Both the position numbers and the translations under genes were made by a program. From UBA6168 sp031426435 (GTDB taxonomy: Bacteria; Bacteroidota; Bacteroidia; Chitinophagales; Saprospiraceae): a DNA stretch of 26,252 bases. The notes beneath the pieces are model-generated. The model searched no databases. It saw only the letters and a program-made list of their open reading frames with translations, and was not told the DNA's origin. The stretch is taken from the NCBI GenBank assembly GCA_031426435.1, contig JANPLH010000216.1:1-26252 (forward strand), written 5' to 3'. Positions 23,658 through 26,252 of the stretch are shown here, piece after piece; positions within the stretch are counted from its first letter, which is position 1, and the number at the start of each line of letters is the position of its first letter.

Positions 23658-23717
23658 ATGGATTTGTTTAAATATTCAGGAGCAAATTTTTCGGAGTGCA
23701 GAAAATACAGGTACTAA
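23658..23717 (+). pseudogene. Truncated DUF1643-like gene start
   Basis: ATG at 23658 opens MDLFKYSGANFSECRKYRY and then meets TAA (23715-23717). The segment SECRKYRY is characteristic of the beginning of DUF1643 proteins, where it continues LWRIW. I see no remainder of the family after the stop. It starts ~25 nt from site E, the spacing of a cassette gene. Confidence 0.5.
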
Positions 23718-23836
23718 AAGCTAATTCATATTCTTCTGCCGGAACTACAGATGATAACGATTTATAGCTCATTGTTGTTCCATCGGCCAGCCTATTGCCA
23801 AACCTAAGTAAGGCGATATGCTTTCACATCACAGCA

Positions 23837-25252
23837 TTAAAATCCTATTCTGCCTTTGCTTCTTTCCAATGCGTTTTTTGTCGGATTTACGGGTGTTGAG
23901 CGTTGAACGAATAAAATTCCGTCGTATAAACCTTTTATCTTTTGTGTTTCAAAGTTTTCACTTGCGTTTCTGTGTCCCCAGTTGCCTCTACTAAAGCGAA
24001 TAGGTGTTTCCAGCCATTTGTCAATGGCAGCATTGGAAACAGCGTTACGTAAATCGAGGAACAAGTTCTTTTTGCCTGTCCGTCTTAAATACCAACCCAT
24101 GGATTTCTGCACCGGTAGGATAGTGTCAACTTTGAGCTCTCCCCAATAGCCATCAGGCAGCAATACCCTTGTTTGGAATGTACCCTCATAACATTCAAAG
24201 CCAATGCTGAAATATTTATCACCGAACTCTCGATGTAGATAATAGCCTAGCAATTTGGGTTCAGAACGTTTTGAAATATGCTCATTGTGCTGCCAAACCA
24301 TAAATTTGGTGCCTGGCTTTTCCTTTTCCACGACATATAATAGATTTTGTGCCATGTACTCATCTCTCACTAACTTATTAGAAGAAAATGTTGGAGGTAC
24401 ATCTTTTACGTTGACATATAGGCCTTGCTCCATGACTTCAAGATGTTTAAAGGTCTGTTCCCATTCTTTTAGCGAGGAAACTGCAACTAGTTTGTTTTTA
24501 TTGGCGGTAAAATAACTTACTAACTCTTGCAGTGGCATAAAAGTGGACTGTAAAACACCTTGGTCAAGCCGACTTGGCCACTTTTCATCTTCACCGGCAA
24601 GCACACTAAAAAGCGAGTCGGTAGCAGGAAGTTTTTCGGAAGCATAAAGTTGTAGATACGATAGCACCTTTTCTCTTCCTACTCCATGAGAACTCAATAC
24701 ATCTATTCCATAAAATCGTACTTTCTTTTCTTCCGGGACTTTTTGATTATAAGCCTTCATCCAATCCAGCATGGTCGAAAATTCTTCTGTATCCCAAGCC
24801 ATATATCCCTGACCTGTGAGTGCCACAGCTCGGTCTCCCTTACCTGTGAGAATATAATCGTTGATAGGCTGACAGTTGGAGTAACTGGACTCTAGAGCAA
24901 AGGCGGTAAAGCCCATTTGTGTTACCAAGAACTCTACTAAGTGGCGCTTAATTTCAAAAAACTCATGTGTACCGTGTGTGGCTTCACCAAGTCCGATTAC
25001 TTGTACATCCTGAAGTATTTTTTTCAGGGGCTTCAAGCCCGAAAAGCTATTTCCTGCTTCTATGTATTTGATGGGAATTGAATTTTACTTCAACCAAGCA
25101 GTTACTACTTCGGTAGTATCCTGTTTCGGCTGAATTTTGGAAACTTCTGTTTCTGTGGCACGTTTTGAGCCAGAGCACGCCACGAAAATTGTCAAAATTA
25201 TTGCAAAGATTGTAACAAGGAAGAAAGATGCGAAAGAAGATTTCGTTGTCAT
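23837..25252 (-). pseudogene. Erythromycin esterase-family lipoprotein gene interrupted by an in-frame TAA
   Basis: From the ATG at 25252 the frame reads MTTKSSFASFFLVTIFAIIL, then TIFVACSGSK, a lipoprotein signal with lipobox FVAC (C26). After 55 codons it meets TAA (25085-25087). It continues in the same frame with NSIPIKYIEAGNSF and a complete erythromycin esterase-like domain. In that domain E90 and H93 lie in GLGEATHGTHEFF, E121 in ALESSYSN, and a later histidine in QHNEHIS. The domain ends at 23839. Family members hydrolyse macrolide lactones or related esters. The split is a single nonsense codon, not a frameshift. A TTG at 25036 could restart only the 399-aa body without its signal. 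Confidence 0.85.
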
Positions 25253-25670
25253 TTTTTTATTATTTTGTATTCCTACTCGTAAGGCTTTTCGGTGTCGCCC
25301 CGTTTTTTCAAGTGGGTGCTGGTCTCCAATGTTTTGTTTATATCAGTCCGAAGACTGTCAAAAACTTTCAAAGTTAAGCTTGGGTGACTCTCGTGTCTGT
25401 TAGCCCGCTCCGGACTTCCTCGCAGGGCAGTTCTATTTTTTATATCCACGTCGTGAGGGCCAGCCCCGTTTTATTTTTATTACCGCTACGAAGTCAGGCT
25501 GTTGTGGGAGTTTAGCTCTCTCCTCATTTCTCTAAAGGTTACTGCTATCTTCTCCAAAATTTTCAACGATTTCTGGCGAGGGAGGGCGAAACTTTTTCCG
25601 CCGGTACTTGCCTGAATCCTATCCGAACGCAGCACCTTTTTTATTTTTTATTTTTATTTTTTTGATTGCC
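25253..25670 (-). other. Non-coding region with hairpins upstream of the esterase-like gene
   Basis: About 420 bases without a supported ORF. On the minus strand there is a CAGTC-TTCG-GACTG hairpin (25344-25357), a classic stable UUCG tetraloop form in RNA, and next to it AACTTTGAAAGTT (25363-25375). Further upstream are a GCGAGGAAGTCCGGAGCGGG stretch and a long A-rich run. It could be a structured leader or a small RNA gene; the family is not recognised. Confidence 0.4.
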
Positions 25671-25679
25671 GCTAACTAA

Positions 25680-25739
25680 GGATTGACGCATTGCATGTTT
25701 TGGATTGTCGACAATCCAAAACATGCAATGCGTCAATCC
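25680..25739. repeat. Perfect 60-bp palindrome
   Basis: The 30-nt left half begins GGATTGACGCATTGCATG, and the right half is its exact reverse complement. The centre is GTCGAC, with no spacer. The left arm is the same GATTGACGCATTGCATGTTTT that starts direct repeat copy 1 at 21762. Confidence 0.95.
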
Positions 25740-25850
25740 CCATCCTGTTTTCAACCCTTAGACCATCCCAGCCTTCGCCAGCACGCCCCAAGTTTTTTGA
25801 GTTCTCCCGCAGTCTGTTTCTATCGCCTCAAAATTAACTACAGCCTCCAA
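25681..25850. repeat. Direct repeat, copy 2 (interrupted by the palindrome)
   Basis: Same order as 21762-21884: GATTGACGCATTGCATGTTTT, then (after the inserted second palindrome arm and CCATCCTG) CAACCCTTAGACCATCCC, GCCAGCACGCCCCAAG, GAGTTCTCCCGCAG and TCGCCTCAAAATTAACTACAG. Just left of both copies is a T-rich tract ending in GAACTA or CTAACTA. Copy 2 lies in the upstream region of the gene starting at 25955. Confidence 0.75.
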
Positions 25851-25954
25851 ATTTCCAAACCAATCCCCAAAAAGAGTCTCAGCCAAAACCATTCCTAACC
25901 CCCACAATACCACCCAACCCCCATCCGTTACGACCTTTGCCAAAAACATCGCCC

Positions 25955-26252
25955 ATGCTGAATAAATCCTGTACCCTTTCCATAATCCTATTTCTACCGC
26001 TTTTACTGCTGGCGCAAGTGCGAGGCACGGTGAAGGACGCCAAAGGCGACCCGTTGCCCTTCGTGTCCATCTACGTACAAGGCACCACCAATGGCACCAC
26101 CTCCAACATGGATGGGGCGTTCAGCTTGCCGCTGGAAAAGGGGAGCTACCAGTTGGTGTTCCAGTACATCGGCTTGACCGGCGTTTCCACCTATCTGCGG
26201 CTGCACTTCGCGCTGCAGTCCGCGGCCGTGGAAGTGCGCTCGCCGTCGGATG
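25955..26252 (+). CDS. Exported protein with CarboxypepD_reg-like domain (3' partial)
   Basis: ATG at 25955 opens a signal peptide (MLNKSCTLSIILFLPLLLAQ). A CarboxypepD_reg-like beta sandwich follows: VRGTVKDAKGDPLPFVSIYV, then GTTNGTTSNMDGAFSLPLEK and GSYQLVFQYIGL. The frame stays open to the right edge (99 codons seen). This N-terminal domain is found in Bacteroidota DUF5686 proteins and TonB-dependent receptors; which one this is cannot be told here. It has the G/C content of the ordinary chromosome. A GACCTTTG at ~25933 could be a -7 box with one mismatch. Confidence 0.8.
   Translation, partial: MLNKSCTLSIILFLPLLLLAQVRGTVKDAKGDPLPFVSIYVQGTTNGTTSNMDGAFSLPLEKGSYQLVFQYIGLTGVSTYLRLHFALQSAAVEVRSPSD

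Larger units (their letters stand above)
23276..23836. other. Gene-poor stretch between the Fn3-like gene and the esterase-like gene
   Basis: Contains, in order, a terminator, a long hairpin, two short direct repeats (ACTGGTGGTTTTTCACAAAT at ~23464 and a variant at ~23526), site E and a truncated DUF1643-like start. Minus-strand 23650-23800 also reads FGNRLADGTTMSYKSLSS and continues to a stop, which could be a decayed gene end. Confidence 0.5.

Noticed and set aside
25137..25403. 88-aa plus-strand frame
   Set aside because: Antisense to the lipoprotein start of the esterase-like gene and reads non-coding DNA beyond it.
25390..25440. RNase P RNA (GAGGAAGTCCGG motif on the minus strand)
   Set aside because: Only the short start motif resembles rnpB; the following conserved P-regions are absent.

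Overview
The window looks like a chromosomal stretch from a Bacteroidota bacterium, most likely a Saprospiraceae/Lewinella-type relative (an inference from protein style, not a database match). The evidence is a SprB-like repeat protein with a type IX secretion tail at the left edge, a three-gene succinate dehydrogenase of the b558 type, a lipoprotein prolyl oligopeptidase, an AsmA-like giant, a CarboxypepD_reg-like protein at the right edge, and several promoters of the Bacteroidota form TTTG-N19-TAnnTTTG.

Positions 1 to about 16370 are ordinary chromosome. They hold the tail of a secreted adhesin-like protein, a small exported protein, sdhC-sdhA-sdhB (minus strand, own promoter), a prolyl oligopeptidase, a membrane-anchored class A beta-lactamase-like hydrolase, a membrane-anchored glucosaminidase, a nucleoside deoxyribosyltransferase-like protein, the dipeptidase PepD, an Omp85-type barrel and an AsmA-like protein. 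The striking extra structure is at gene ends. Six separate arrays of a short word (7-11 nt), each with its own word and most with inverted copies that form long hairpins, start within a few bases of a stop codon.

Positions about 16375 to 23720 are accessory. Recurrent 80-90 bp elements (sites A-E) with a nested two-stem fold and a conserved GCGTTGG loop core lie between compact gene modules: Rpn-like nuclease + Arr (copy 1), Rpn-like nuclease + Arr (copy 2), a very AT-rich VWA membrane protein, and an AT-rich unknown. The layout resembles an integron cassette array with attC-like sites, but no integrase is present and the sites do not match the textbook attC core. This is the best candidate for an undescribed system.

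Positions about 21710 to 25950 are a patchwork: two copies of a ~125 bp direct repeat 3.9 kb apart, a perfect 60-bp palindrome, a 21-bp-periodic minisatellite, a Fn3-like small protein, an 84-bp hairpin, a DUF1643-like gene stub, an erythromycin esterase-like lipoprotein gene broken by an in-frame TAA, and a 400-bp non-coding region with small hairpins. From 25955 a new chromosomal gene runs off the right edge. No tRNA, rRNA, CRISPR array, integrase or transposase was recognised.
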